This document shows, piece by piece, positions 1 through 7,916 of a DNA stretch of 64,000 nt (the first letter of the stretch is position 1; every line of letters begins with the position of its first letter). The position numbers and the translations under genes are program-made. This DNA is from Fimbriimonadaceae bacterium. Lineage in GTDB: Bacteria > Armatimonadota > Fimbriimonadia > Fimbriimonadales > Fimbriimonadaceae. The notes under the pieces are model-generated. The model did no database searches. It was not told where the DNA came from and was given only the letters and a program-made list of their open reading frames with translations. The stretch covers positions 62,001 through 126,000 of the forward strand of contig JAHBTD010000001.1 of the NCBI GenBank assembly GCA_019638775.1, given 5' to 3'.

Positions 1-1
1 T

Positions 2-1069
2 GGAATCTTTGGAATGGGCAATGCCGGAGCAGCCTTGACGACTCTTGCCGCGCCCCACATGCTCAAAGTCTTCACCGACCAAGGCAAGAACCTTGATGGA
101 TGGAGGACGCTGCCTCAAGTCTACGGATACGTTTTGCTCGCCATGACAGTGATTTTTGCGTTCACAACGGTGAACAAGCTGGACGAAAGGGCGGGCACTC
201 GCACTATCATTCAAATGCTCAAGCCGCTCTCCGACATCCGCGTTTGGAGATTTGGCCTCTACTACTTCCTGGTTTTTGGCGCGTTCGTCGCGCTGGCTCA
301 GTGGCTTGTTCCGTACTATCTCAACGTTTACGGCATGACTCTAGCGATGGCTGGCCTGCTCGCTTCTGTTTTCAGCCTGCCATCGGGCGTGATCCGAGCG
401 TTAGGCGGCTGGGCCTCCGACAAGTTTGGAGCCCGGGCCACGATGTATTGGGTGCTTAGTTTGCTGGCAATCACCTTCTTTCTGCTTGTCGCGCCGAGAA
501 TGGATATCCGTTCACCGGGAGAAGGCATAATGGCGGATCGTGCGGGAACGGTAACCGAGGTTAGCAAGACCCACGTCGTGGTCGATGACAACATGTATGC
601 ACTGAAGGAACCCCCGGCAACGCCAATCAGTTCGGCGAAGCAAGGCACCATCATCTGGCCGACTTTTGAATCCTGGCAAGAACCAGCTGTATCGGTTGGG
701 CAACAAGTGAAGAAGAAGGAGCTTGTCGCGAGAGGCGTGACACAGGTCTTTTTTCAAGCCAACGTTTGGGTCTTCACCGTACTCGTGTTCCTCGCTGGAA
801 TTGTGATGGGCATTGGAAAGGCCGCCGTTTACAAACATATTCCGGAATACTTCCCCCACGATGTTGGTGTCGTTGGCGGCATCGTTGGTGTGCTTGGTGG
901 GCTAGGTGGATTCTTCTGTCCAATCTTGTTCGGATACTTCCTTAAGCTCACGGGTTTGTGGACGACATGCTGGCTTTTCCTGGGCTTACTCAGCGTCATC
1001 AGCTTGCTGTGGATGCACTTCACTATTTTGAGGATGGCGAAGAATCAAAACATCGAACGCCAAGGATAG
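2..1069 (+). CDS. narK: Nitrate/nitrite MFS transporter, NarK1-type (5' end cut by window edge)
   Basis: The open frame runs in from the window edge, so the N-terminal part of the transporter is missing; the frame reads GIFGMGNAG before the first internal Met. This glycine-rich stretch is the nitrate signature of NarK-family major facilitator proteins, which exchange or symport nitrate and nitrite across the inner membrane. About seven membrane segments remain. Between two of them (roughly nt 494-750) lies an approximately 85-residue beta-rich hydrophilic insert ending in a lipoyl-like run (VSVGQQVKKKELVARG). The C-terminal half after the insert (GIGKAAVYKHIPEYFP, GGLGGFFCPILFGY) is typical of NarK. 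It is followed by a second narK, a pairing known in nitrate-respiring bacteria. Family assignment is firm; nitrate versus nitrite preference cannot be read from the sequence. Confidence 0.9.
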   Translation, partial: GIFGMGNAGAALTTLAAPHMLKVFTDQGKNLDGWRTLPQVYGYVLLAMTVIFAFTTVNKLDERAGTRTIIQMLKPLSDIRVWRFGLYYFLVFGAFVALAQWLVPYYLNVYGMTLAMAGLLASVFSLPSGVIRALGGWASDKFGARATMYWVLSLLAITFFLLVAPRMDIRSPGEGIMADRAGTVTEVSKTHVVVDDNMYALKEPPATPISSAKQGTIIWPTFESWQEPAVSVGQQVKKKELVARGVTQVFFQANVWVFTVLVFLAGIVMGIGKAAVYKHIPEYFPHDVGVVGGIVGVLGGLGGFFCPILFGYFLKLTGLWTTCWLFLGLLSVISLLWMHFTILRMAKNQNIERQG

Positions 1070-1391
1070 GAGCTAGGTCGAAACCGAACGCAATCGGGAA
1101 TCCTTCCTCGATTGGGGAAGCAGGCCATGAGTGGGTCTTTGCGACCGGCCGCGAGTTCACACAAGATACGCTGGCTTCCAACAGTCAAGAGGGTTTCAAT
1201 GGATACTTTTTTGAATAGTATTAAGCCTTAGACTTCCGGTCGTCTTTGAATATCTTATTGGGTCAATCGGATCATTATCCCTTTAGAATTCTTGAAACAT
1301 GACAGCCGTCATGGCTGCAAGATGCGCACGGGCTGAAACTTCATTGCAGGAGGTTTGCCGTGGACTCTGGCCACGCCCAAACCCAAGCTAT
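1070..1391 (+). other. Intergenic region between the two narK genes
   Basis: About 320 bases separate the stop of the first narK from the chosen start of the second. The only clear signals are the ATGAC-N4-GTCAT palindrome at 1299-1312 and an AGGAGG at 1348-1353. I see no convincing gene; open frames here are continuations or shadows of the flanking genes. Confidence 0.5.
1298..1313. promoter_or_regulatory. Crp/Fnr-type operator CATGAC-N4-GTCATG upstream of second narK
   Basis: The 16-bp site is a perfect inverted repeat, CATGAC AGCC GTCATG. Its layout (TGA half-sites, 4-bp spacer) matches Crp/Fnr-family operators, with TGAC in place of the FNR TGAT. Near-identical copies lie at 3735-3748, 6498-6511, 9997-10012 and 10052-10067. 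Two Crp/Fnr regulators in the window are the likely binders; that link is inferred. An ATG inside the site opens an in-frame extension of narK2 but is unlikely to be the real start. Confidence 0.65.
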
Positions 1392-2720
1392 ATGAATAAT
1401 GCTCATTTGCAAGATTGGCGCCCGGAAGATCAAGAATTCTGGGACTCGACCGGCAAAAGCCAAGCCTGGAAGACCTTGTGGATCACCACATTCGCTCTCA
1501 TCCTTTCGTTTACGACCTGGTTTATGGTCAGTGCGATGGTAGTGAAGTTGACCGGCATTGGCTTTGGCTTTACGAAGTCGCAGCTTTTCTGGCTGAATGC
1601 GATGCCTGGCCTCTCAGCAGGAACTCTCCGTATCATCCACACCTTCCTGATTCCCGTCTTTGGCACTCGAAAGACGATCACATGGTCGTCCATCCTCCTT
1701 CTTCTGCCGTGTATCGGTTGGGGGATGGCAGTGTCGAATCCGAACACGAGTTACTCCACGTTTATGGCTCTGGGATTTCTCGCTGGTCTGGGCGGCGGCA
1801 ACTTCAGCTCCTTCATGCCCAGCACATCGCTCTTTTTCCCGAAAAGACTTCAAGGCACCGCATTAGGGATTCAGGCGGGCATTGGCAATTTCGGCGTCAG
1901 CGTCGTGCAATTTCTTGTCCCCGTGCTGATCGGAATCAGCATGGTAGGGAGCTCTCAACACTTCGTCGATAAGAAAGCAGGCAAGGTCGTTAAGGAAACA
2001 GACATCTTCCTCCAGAACGCGGCTTTTATCTGGATTCCGTTCATCCTGATCGCTGGAGTCTTAGCGTGGTTCATGCTTCGAAGCGTTCCCGTCAAAGCCA
2101 ACTTTCGCCAACAGCTTGACATCTTCAAAGACAAACATACATGGCTGATGACCTTGCTTTACTTCATGACATTCGGCTCGTTTAGCGGCTTCGCCGCCGC
2201 CTTCCCGCTCCTGATCAAAGAGACGTTTGGTAAATTTGAGGGCGCGCCGGAGCCGTTAAAGTACGCATTTCTTGGTCCGTTAATCGGCGCGGGCGTGCGC
2301 GCGCTTTTTGGACCGATTAGCGACAAGTTTGGCGGGGCACGCGTGACGATGATCAGCGCGATCGGGCTCCTAGGCTGTGCCATCGGGATCACAGCGTTCA
2401 CTCGCCCGACCTCCCTGGATCAATGGCCTGGCTTCCTCTTCCTGATGCTCGGGCTGTTCTTGTTCAGCGGCATCGGCAACGCCTCAACGTTCAAGCAAAT
2501 GCCCATGATCTTCCCTCCGCGACAGGCGGGTGGAGTGATCGGTTGGACCTCTGCAATTGCTGCATACGGTCCCTTCGTCTTCTCCGTAGCTTTCGGTGCG
2601 ATCATCACGCGCACGGGAGCCCCGACCGCGTTCTTTTATGGCGCAGCCGTCTTTTATGCTCTGTGTCTGCTCGTGAACTGGTGGTTCTACACCAGAAAGG
2701 GCGCAGAGAAACCATGCTAA
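1392..2720 (+). CDS. narK: Nitrate/nitrite MFS transporter, NarK2-type
   Basis: This is a full-length (442-residue) NarK-family transporter with about twelve membrane segments. The two family signatures are visible: GLGGGNFSSFMPS and GIQAGIGNFGVSVVQF in the N-terminal half, and GIGNASTFKQMPMIFP in the C-terminal half. It would move nitrate or nitrite across the inner membrane, complementing the first narK. I chose ATG 1392 (MNNAHLQDW) because the longer frame from 1299 starts inside the operator palindrome. The upstream AGGAGG (1348-1353) is placed for a GTG at 1360 that opens an 11-codon reading frame whose TGA overlaps this ATG (ATGA), suggesting translational coupling. A 9-bp stem-loop follows at 2745-2766. 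Confidence 0.9.
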   Translation: MNNAHLQDWRPEDQEFWDSTGKSQAWKTLWITTFALILSFTTWFMVSAMVVKLTGIGFGFTKSQLFWLNAMPGLSAGTLRIIHTFLIPVFGTRKTITWSSILLLLPCIGWGMAVSNPNTSYSTFMALGFLAGLGGGNFSSFMPSTSLFFPKRLQGTALGIQAGIGNFGVSVVQFLVPVLIGISMVGSSQHFVDKKAGKVVKETDIFLQNAAFIWIPFILIAGVLAWFMLRSVPVKANFRQQLDIFKDKHTWLMTLLYFMTFGSFSGFAAAFPLLIKETFGKFEGAPEPLKYAFLGPLIGAGVRALFGPISDKFGGARVTMISAIGLLGCAIGITAFTRPTSLDQWPGFLFLMLGLFLFSGIGNASTFKQMPMIFPPRQAGGVIGWTSAIAAYGPFVFSVAFGAIITRTGAPTAFFYGAAVFYALCLLVNWWFYTRKGAEKPC

Positions 2721-2744
2721 CCCACCTAGCATGTGACGCATAGC

Positions 2745-2766
2745 GGGCAGCCCGTCTGGGCTGCCC
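2745..2766. terminator. Stem-loop between narK2 and the cysteine-synthase-like gene
   Basis: A perfect 9-bp stem GGGCAGCCC / GGGCTGCCC closes over the tetraloop GTCT. No T-tract follows on the plus strand, so it is more likely an mRNA-processing or attenuation hairpin than a strong terminator. Confidence 0.45.
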
Positions 2767-2782
2767 CGAATTTGAAGCGAAA

Positions 2783-3778
2783 ATGAACATTGGCAATACT
2801 CCGGTATGGGAATCGGGCGGAATCATCGCCAAGCTTGAGTGCCTGAATACGCTCGGCAGCGTCAAGGATCGGATCGCTCACTACATTCTGGTACGAAGCA
2901 AGAAGTTGGGACTCCTAAAAGCCGGACAAACGGTCGTGGAAGCGACCAGCGGAAATACTGGCATCGCGGTGGCCTATTGGGGACGAGAGCTTGGGCATCC
3001 CGTCACCATCGTCATGCCCGAGAACATGACAGAAGAGCGTAAATCGATCATTCGAGCACTCGGAGCCGATCTCATCCTATGCTCCGAAGAGGGCAGCTTT
3101 GCCGAGGCGGCGGAAATCCGTAATCGACTTGCAGAGGAGCGAGGCTGGTTCAACCCCGATCAATTTAGCAATCCTCTAAACGTCGAGTGTCACGAACAAA
3201 CGACCGGTGCAGAATTGATCGGCCAGATCTCCGGCCGTGAACTGGATGCGTTTGTCGCGGGCATTGGCACCGGAGGCACGTTGGTCGGCGTTGGACAAGC
3301 CCTGAAACAGCACTACCCCGATATCTGTATCGTCGCTGTTGAGCCGGAAGAGTCAGCTGTGATGTCGGGCGGCGGTCACCGCGCTCACTCAATCTTCGGA
3401 ATAGGCGACGGATTCATCCCACCAATCGCATCGAACGGCAACGGTGGGTTGAACCCAGTTATCGATAGCATTATCGTTGTGTCGTCAGCAGAGGCGCTTA
3501 GCGCCGCGCACGAACTACAGGAAAAATTCGGGCTGTGCGTCGGCATCTCGTCCGGCGCGAATTACGCGGCTGCCAAGCGACTGCGCAAGCGCTTTGCAAC
3601 TGTCGCCACTCTCTTCGCCGACGGGTACTCCAAGTACGTCAGCCACGGACTCGTTGGATGTCAGGGTGTTCCATGTCCCTTCCTTTCGCTTTGTGAACAA
3701 AGGCAGGCAGAGCGAGCCGCCATTCTGCCCGGCTATGACAGCGGTCATGTTGTCGCACCCCAAGGTGACGCAGGATAG
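2783..3778 (+). CDS. PLP-dependent cysteine synthase family protein with Cys-containing tail
   Basis: The protein belongs to the fold-type II PLP family of O-acetylserine sulfhydrylase and cystathionine beta-synthase. The PLP lysine lies in NTLGSVKDR (about residue 28), the substrate loop is TSGNTG (about 55-60), and the phosphate-binding loop is GTGGT (about 162-166). At 331 residues it is slightly longer than usual: after the normal end (LFADGYSKYVS) comes a roughly 45-residue tail with the pattern C-x4-C-x5-C. Placement between narK and nnrS, with the nnrS operator inside its last codons, ties it to the nitrate/NO regulon. Its role there is unclear; supplying cysteine or handling sulphur or Fe-S chemistry under nitrosative stress are guesses. 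The ATG at 2783 begins just after the upstream hairpin. Confidence 0.8.
   Translation: MNIGNTPVWESGGIIAKLECLNTLGSVKDRIAHYILVRSKKLGLLKAGQTVVEATSGNTGIAVAYWGRELGHPVTIVMPENMTEERKSIIRALGADLILCSEEGSFAEAAEIRNRLAEERGWFNPDQFSNPLNVECHEQTTGAELIGQISGRELDAFVAGIGTGGTLVGVGQALKQHYPDICIVAVEPEESAVMSGGGHRAHSIFGIGDGFIPPIASNGNGGLNPVIDSIIVVSSAEALSAAHELQEKFGLCVGISSGANYAAAKRLRKRFATVATLFADGYSKYVSHGLVGCQGVPCPFLSLCEQRQAERAAILPGYDSGHVVAPQGDAG
3735..3748. promoter_or_regulatory. Crp/Fnr-type operator ATGAC-N4-GTCAT upstream of nnrS
   Basis: ATGAC AGCG GTCAT is a perfect inverted repeat around a 4-bp spacer, differing from the site at 1299-1312 only in the last spacer base. It lies inside the 3' end of the preceding gene; its centre is about 44 bp before the nnrS start codon. 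A promoter driven from here would give a very short or no leader. Confidence 0.6.
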
Positions 3779-3785
3779 GAATACG

Positions 3786-5156
3786 ATGAGTGTGCGCGAG
3801 CTTTATCCTTTACGCGTACTGCCTACCCAGGTACCGGAACGCGATCCAAACGGAAAAGCAAATGTTTGGATTTATCGACCCTTCTTTTTGGCAGGAATCC
3901 TGAGTGTCCTGACGGCGGGTTGCCTCCTCGGAGCGATAGCTCTGCTTGGCATTGCCCTTCAAGGTAGCTACACAACTAATATATGGACCCCCTATATCCT
4001 CGCCCACGCCAACTCTCAACTCTTTGGCTGGGTCGGATTCTTTATCATGGGGTTCGCACTGCAGCAGCACCCTCCGACAATCGCCCGTAAGCAGCTCTTT
4101 CATCGTCTGGCTTATGCGTCTCTCGGGCTCATGGGTTCGGGAATCGCGTTGCGGTTTGTTACGGAGCCGCTGACACATGTGAACCACGATCTGTGGGTGC
4201 CCGTTGGTATCGGTTCGTGCGTCTTGCAGACGATCGCTGTGTTGCTCTTTGTGTTAAATACCGGGATAACCCGACACCGACGCGGAACAGGCTTGACGTG
4301 GCAAACCACATTCGTCTTTGCCTCCTTGGCTTGGATGCTCATCGTCAGTGTTGCAGAGCCGTTTGCATTCGCCTTTTCGCACCAAGCGAATGCTCAAGCT
4401 TCTGTCACTTTTATTGCCGAGTGGTTTCCGGCCCTGCGTGAAGCCCAGTTTCTCGGCTTTGTAGCGATGATGATCTTTGGGGTGGCTCTCGTCAAGATGA
4501 ACTCGTGCTTTGGTTTCCGAACTGCGTCTCGAAATGTTGCCCTATTCGGCTTGGGCGTTTGGACGGCAGGACTCCTCATGAGAATATTTGGCTGGCTGGC
4601 CTTCTATCGTTCGGGGATGGCTGCCGAGTCTGGATCGACCTACTATTACGGGGGCGCCGTGCTCGGTTCGGGAGCGCTGTTCATCGTTGCGGCTCTCGGT
4701 ATTTTCGAGCGCCCGTCGTTGCATCTCACTTCCCATAAGTTCATCCGTGCTGCTTTTGCTTGGCTCATGATTGCAGGCTCGCTCATGGTGTTGGAACCTG
4801 CCCATCTCCTGCAAATATCCAGCCCGTTTTCACATGCCTACACCGGCGCAATCCGACATGCCGCAACCGTTGGATTTATCTCTCAAATGATCCTTGGTGT
4901 CGGCATCCATGTCGTCTCACGTCTGAACGGCCTTTCCGAAGAAAAGCTGCCAACGCTATGGAGCGTCTTTTGGCTTCTGAATCTTGGCAATGCCGCTCGT
5001 GTTGGTCTTGAGATCGGCACCGACTACACTGGACGCGCCTTCATCCCGATGGGATTCACCGGGTTTGTCGAGCTTACTGCTCTATCGATTTGGGCCTTCT
5101 ACATGGTTTCCATCATGTTGCGGGGCCGCCGCCACAAGGTGTCTTATGCCTGCTAA
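3786..5156 (+). CDS. nnrS: NnrS-family membrane protein
   Basis: This 456-residue protein has about twelve predicted membrane helices and the NnrS hallmarks HANSQLFGWVGFFIMGFALQ near the N-terminus and HAATVGFISQMILGVG near residue 370. NnrS proteins are haem- and copper-containing inner-membrane proteins of the denitrification/NO regulon; they lessen NO stress, but their chemistry is not settled. I chose ATG 3786 (MSVRELYP), with an AGGA-type ribosome site just upstream. The open frame extends further upstream only by overlapping the preceding gene. An ATGAC-N4-GTCAT operator lies about 44 bp upstream, and a Crp/Fnr regulator gene follows with an overlap, so the regulator and its probable target appear co-transcribed. 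Confidence 0.85.
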   Translation: MSVRELYPLRVLPTQVPERDPNGKANVWIYRPFFLAGILSVLTAGCLLGAIALLGIALQGSYTTNIWTPYILAHANSQLFGWVGFFIMGFALQQHPPTIARKQLFHRLAYASLGLMGSGIALRFVTEPLTHVNHDLWVPVGIGSCVLQTIAVLLFVLNTGITRHRRGTGLTWQTTFVFASLAWMLIVSVAEPFAFAFSHQANAQASVTFIAEWFPALREAQFLGFVAMMIFGVALVKMNSCFGFRTASRNVALFGLGVWTAGLLMRIFGWLAFYRSGMAAESGSTYYYGGAVLGSGALFIVAALGIFERPSLHLTSHKFIRAAFAWLMIAGSLMVLEPAHLLQISSPFSHAYTGAIRHAATVGFISQMILGVGIHVVSRLNGLSEEKLPTLWSVFWLLNLGNAARVGLEIGTDYTGRAFIPMGFTGFVELTALSIWAFYMVSIMLRGRRHKVSYAC

Positions 5157-5883
5157 CTCCCATTCCGTCCATCAATTGATGAACGGAGTCCCCGAAAAAC
5201 CGTCGGTGATCTCCGTTCTCGAAGCTTGCTCAATGCTCAACGCACTCACCGATGAGGAGCGGACAATCCTTGCCAAGGAGTCGTACGTGGCTTATGCGGA
5301 ACGCGGCGAGTACATTTGGATCGCCGACTCCCCATCGCACTTCGTCGGTGTCGTGGGTGTGGGCTATGTGAAGATGACGCGCACAACACCGAGCGGCTCG
5401 GAAGTCGCGGTCGAATTGCTCGGGCCCGGGCAATGCTTTGGACTGATGGCAGCTCTTGAAGGCCGCATCTACCCCCTGAGTGCTTGTGCTGTGACCCACA
5501 CGTGGTATCTGAAAATCCCAACGCGTGCGATCAATGCTGCTTACGCCGCCAACCCGAACATGAAAGACCAGATTCTGCGCTCTATCGCCCCCAGATTAAG
5601 AAAAGCACACGACATGATGGCTCGCCTCAGCACGGGGAGGATCGAACAGCGGCTCGCGGCTGTGCTTGCGATTCTTGTTGAATCTTACGGCGAGAACGTC
5701 CCCGAAGGCGTTCGACTGACGGTTCCACTCACCCGCCAAGATCTTGCGGAAATGGCAGGCACGACGGTTGAGACGGCGATCCGCGTGATGAGCCGATGGC
5801 AGAAAGCTGGAGTGCTTGATACAGATCACCAAGTGATCACGATTACGAACATGAATTTGCTTAACGAGGCGCTTGTTAGTTAG
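5146..5883 (+). CDS. Crp/Fnr-family transcription regulator (first copy)
   Basis: The protein has an N-terminal cyclic-nucleotide-binding-like beta-roll (about residues 25-135), a dimerisation helix (RKAHDMMARLSTGRIEQRLAAV) and a C-terminal Crp-type helix-turn-helix (LTRQDLAEMAGTTVETAIRVMSRW). The recognition helix keeps the E-x3-R pattern that reads TGA half-sites. The four-cysteine cluster of oxygen-sensing FNR is absent, so it resembles the Dnr/NnrR-like group more. It overlaps the end of nnrS by 11 bases. ATG 5146 has AAGGTG just upstream; ATG 5179 is an alternative that better matches the length of the second copy at 11355-12053. It probably controls the ATGAC-N4-GTCAT sites, an inference from co-location. 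Confidence 0.88.
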   Translation: MPANSHSVHQLMNGVPEKPSVISVLEACSMLNALTDEERTILAKESYVAYAERGEYIWIADSPSHFVGVVGVGYVKMTRTTPSGSEVAVELLGPGQCFGLMAALEGRIYPLSACAVTHTWYLKIPTRAINAAYAANPNMKDQILRSIAPRLRKAHDMMARLSTGRIEQRLAAVLAILVESYGENVPEGVRLTVPLTRQDLAEMAGTTVETAIRVMSRWQKAGVLDTDHQVITITNMNLLNEALVS

Positions 5884-6463
5884 TCAGCCCTTGAAACTCT
5901 TCTGGGGTGTTTGCACTATGAACGCAGTGTGGATCAAGCCCCTCAGAGCGAAGCTCTGCAGCCTCGAACGGACGCACGTTAAGCAGATCCAGCCAAGACA
6001 TGAGACTCGCTTTGCCTGCTGAAACAACTTCAGGAATCTTCAGGAAAGCAGTACGCCGGTAGAGAGCGCAAAGGGGCTGCATCTTGCCCCCGATCACAGG
6101 CATCGCCGCATCAAACACGCCCTCATTTTGGGCCTCGCCGGAGGCGCTGTCGATGCCCGTCCGCAATACGGGAACGATCCGGGGATCGAACCTCGGCATA
6201 TCGCACGAGGCCACAAAGACAAATTCTGAGAATGGATCGTATCGTGAGAGAGCGGCGAGTGGCCCCCGAAACTCCTCGGCATCTGCGAGAAAATTGTGGC
6301 CGTGGATCGGTGATCGGCCAAGGATCGTCACACGGTGCCCAGTCGCTGCAATGATATCGGCAATGCGCTTCGCTTGCGGTTCGCCGCCAACCGTCAAGCC
6401 TGCCTTATCTTCGCCCATCCGCGAACTCGCACCGCCCGTCAAGACAATCGCTTCGATTGGCAT
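5876..6463 (-). CDS. mobA: Molybdenum cofactor guanylyltransferase
   Basis: MobA attaches GMP to molybdopterin to give the guanine dinucleotide cofactor used by DMSO-reductase-family enzymes, including nitrate reductases. The family signature VLTGGASSRMGEDKAG opens the protein (about residues 7-22), followed by GRSPIHG, RGPLAAL and CDMPRFDP, and the length (195 residues) is normal. The start was set at ATG 6463 (MPIEAIVLTGG) rather than the longer frame because the nucleotide-binding strand normally begins within a few residues of the N-terminus. Its tail overlaps that of the convergent Crp/Fnr gene by 8 bases. It shares a divergent promoter region, containing a large palindrome, with the gene at 6550. 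Its presence implies a bis-MGD enzyme encoded outside the window. Confidence 0.9.
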   Translation of the reverse strand: MPIEAIVLTGGASSRMGEDKAGLTVGGEPQAKRIADIIAATGHRVTILGRSPIHGHNFLADAEEFRGPLAALSRYDPFSEFVFVASCDMPRFDPRIVPVLRTGIDSASGEAQNEGVFDAAMPVIGGKMQPLCALYRRTAFLKIPEVVSAGKASLMSWLDLLNVRPFEAAELRSEGLDPHCVHSANTPEEFQGLTN

Positions 6464-6490
6464 AGTTACATATTGGCTCCTGTGAATTTG

Positions 6491-6518
6491 TTCGGCTATG
6501 ACCAGAATCATAGCCGAA
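6491..6518. promoter_or_regulatory. Extended operator palindrome between mobA and the AhpD-like gene
   Basis: Two perfect 11-bp arms, TTCGGCTATGA and TCATAGCCGAA, flank the spacer CCAGAA. The core (6498-6511) is ATGAC-N4-ATCAT, the same Crp/Fnr-like core as the other four sites. Its centre lies about 42 bp from the mobA start and about 46 bp from the start at 6550, so one dimer could control both divergent genes. Confidence 0.65.
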
Positions 6519-6549
6519 TGCCAGCGGATGGGCGATCATCTGAATAACT

Positions 6550-6873
6550 ATGAGCAAGCTGCCCAAACGCTACGTCCAATTCTTAGAGAAGTATCCTGAT
6601 ATCGCCCAAGCATATAAGTCGCTTGGAGATGCAACCGCCGCGTCGGGCCCTCTTGATGCAAAGACAAGAGCCCTCATCAAGCTATCGATTACCGTCGGCG
6701 CACGAATGGAAGGGGCTGCCCACAGCCACACTCGCAAAGCTCTAGAGGCGGGCTGCACACCCGAAGAAATCCGCCACGCGATCCTCCTCTCAACGACCAC
6801 CATTGGATTCCCAAACATGATGGCAGCGATGTCATGGATCGACGATGTCATCGACAAAAAGGACGAGAGCTAA
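6550..6873 (+). CDS. Carboxymuconolactone decarboxylase/AhpD-like protein
   Basis: This 107-residue all-helical protein matches the carboxymuconolactone decarboxylase/AhpD fold: LDAKTRALIKLSITVGARMEGAAHSHTRKALEAG followed by TPEEIRHAI (given here in parts: LDAKTRALIKLSIT, EGAAHSHTRKAL, GCTPEEIRHAILL). The redox CxxC of peroxidase-type AhpD is absent; only the conserved histidine of the H-x3-A-x3-G motif is kept, so a peroxidase role is unlikely. It is the first gene of an apparent plus-strand operon with the NarI-like gene and the cupin. A divergent Crp/Fnr-like operator lies immediately upstream. The role in nitrate metabolism is unknown. Confidence 0.75.
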   Translation: MSKLPKRYVQFLEKYPDIAQAYKSLGDATAASGPLDAKTRALIKLSITVGARMEGAAHSHTRKALEAGCTPEEIRHAILLSTTTIGFPNMMAAMSWIDDVIDKKDES

Positions 6874-6875
6874 GA

Positions 6876-7916
6876 ATGGTCATTCGAACGTCATACCGAT
6901 CACAAGCGAACGCCTTCTTCGCAGGGCTCATTGCCGCGTTGCTGGTCATAGCAGGGATCTATTTCGGTTCAGGCAACTTAACGCGATTCGATTCGCCCTT
7001 GGCGGCCTATGCGGCAGCAACGGTTTTTTCCGCCTTTGCGATGGCATATCGCTACACGATGTGGGTTCAGCGGCCTGCAACATATCGCTATTTCGTTGCC
7101 GGCTGGAGGCTCTTTCTCAATCCAAAGCGGCTCTTTCCAAACATCCTTAAACTGGTCAAACTGTTCTGGAACAACATCGTCGTACAGAAGTTCATCGAGC
7201 GTCGGAGTAAGCAGCGATGGTTGGCCCACATCTGTCTTGCGTGGGGATGCATCCTCGCATTCTTCGTTACGTTTCCGCTGAGTTGGGGATGGGTTCAGTT
7301 CAGCATTGCGGCCAACGGAAAGGACTACCTTGTGGAGTTTATGGGCGTTCCCCAATTCTCCTTTCCCCCCGACAGCGTCATCGCTTTCTTCATGTTCAAT
7401 GCCTTGAACATCAGTGCGGTGTTGGTCCTCACGGGTGTCGGCCTTGCCATGCATCGCCGTATCTTTGACTCGGGTGCCCAATCTGTCCAGACCCTTGCCA
7501 ACGACTTCATTCCCCTGTTCCTGCTGTTTGCGGTTGCGGTTTCGGGGCTTATGCTTACGGCAAGCTATCGGTTGATGGGCGGATCGCATTTTTCGTTTAT
7601 CTCTCTGCTCCACGCGTTCACTGTGATCCTTCTGCTGCTGTATATGCCGTTCGGCAAGCTGTTCCACGTCATCCAAAGACCCGCACAGCTTGGCGTGGCG
7701 TACTACAAAGAGGAGGGGCAGCAAGGCGAGCAAGTGGCATGTATCCGATCGGGGCAAACTTATCAATCAAAGCTCCACCACGACGATCTTGTTAATGTGA
7801 TGAAGGAGATCGGGATGGATTTTGGCGATCACCAAAATCTCTCTCCCCCAGAAAAGCGCAAGTTGATAGCGTTAAATCAAGCCGCTGTGATCGATGGAGA
7901 CCCGTTCGTTGGATAA
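6876..7916 (+). CDS. NarI-like membrane cytochrome b subunit
   Basis: The 346-residue protein has an N-terminal membrane hairpin, a basic cytoplasmic loop (YRYFVAGWRLFLNPKR), then about four more membrane helices with regularly placed histidines (LAHICLAWG, GLAMHRRIF, LLHAFTVILL, GKLFHVIQRP). The last two resemble the haem-b ligands of nitrate reductase gamma (NarI) and related quinol-oxidising subunits. It likely takes electrons from quinol and passes them to Fe-S partners, perhaps the ferredoxin and Rieske proteins at 8.8-9.9 kb; that pairing is inferred. ATG 6876 follows the upstream stop by two bases and has an AGGACGAGAG ribosome site. The downstream cupin overlaps its end by 23 bases. 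Confidence 0.65.
   Translation: MVIRTSYRSQANAFFAGLIAALLVIAGIYFGSGNLTRFDSPLAAYAAATVFSAFAMAYRYTMWVQRPATYRYFVAGWRLFLNPKRLFPNILKLVKLFWNNIVVQKFIERRSKQRWLAHICLAWGCILAFFVTFPLSWGWVQFSIAANGKDYLVEFMGVPQFSFPPDSVIAFFMFNALNISAVLVLTGVGLAMHRRIFDSGAQSVQTLANDFIPLFLLFAVAVSGLMLTASYRLMGGSHFSFISLLHAFTVILLLLYMPFGKLFHVIQRPAQLGVAYYKEEGQQGEQVACIRSGQTYQSKLHHDDLVNVMKEIGMDFGDHQNLSPPEKRKLIALNQAAVIDGDPFVG

Noticed and set aside
5146-5883. Classical oxygen-sensing FNR assignment for the Crp/Fnr regulator
   Set aside because: The N-terminal four-cysteine set needed for a [4Fe-4S] cluster is missing; only scattered cysteines are present.
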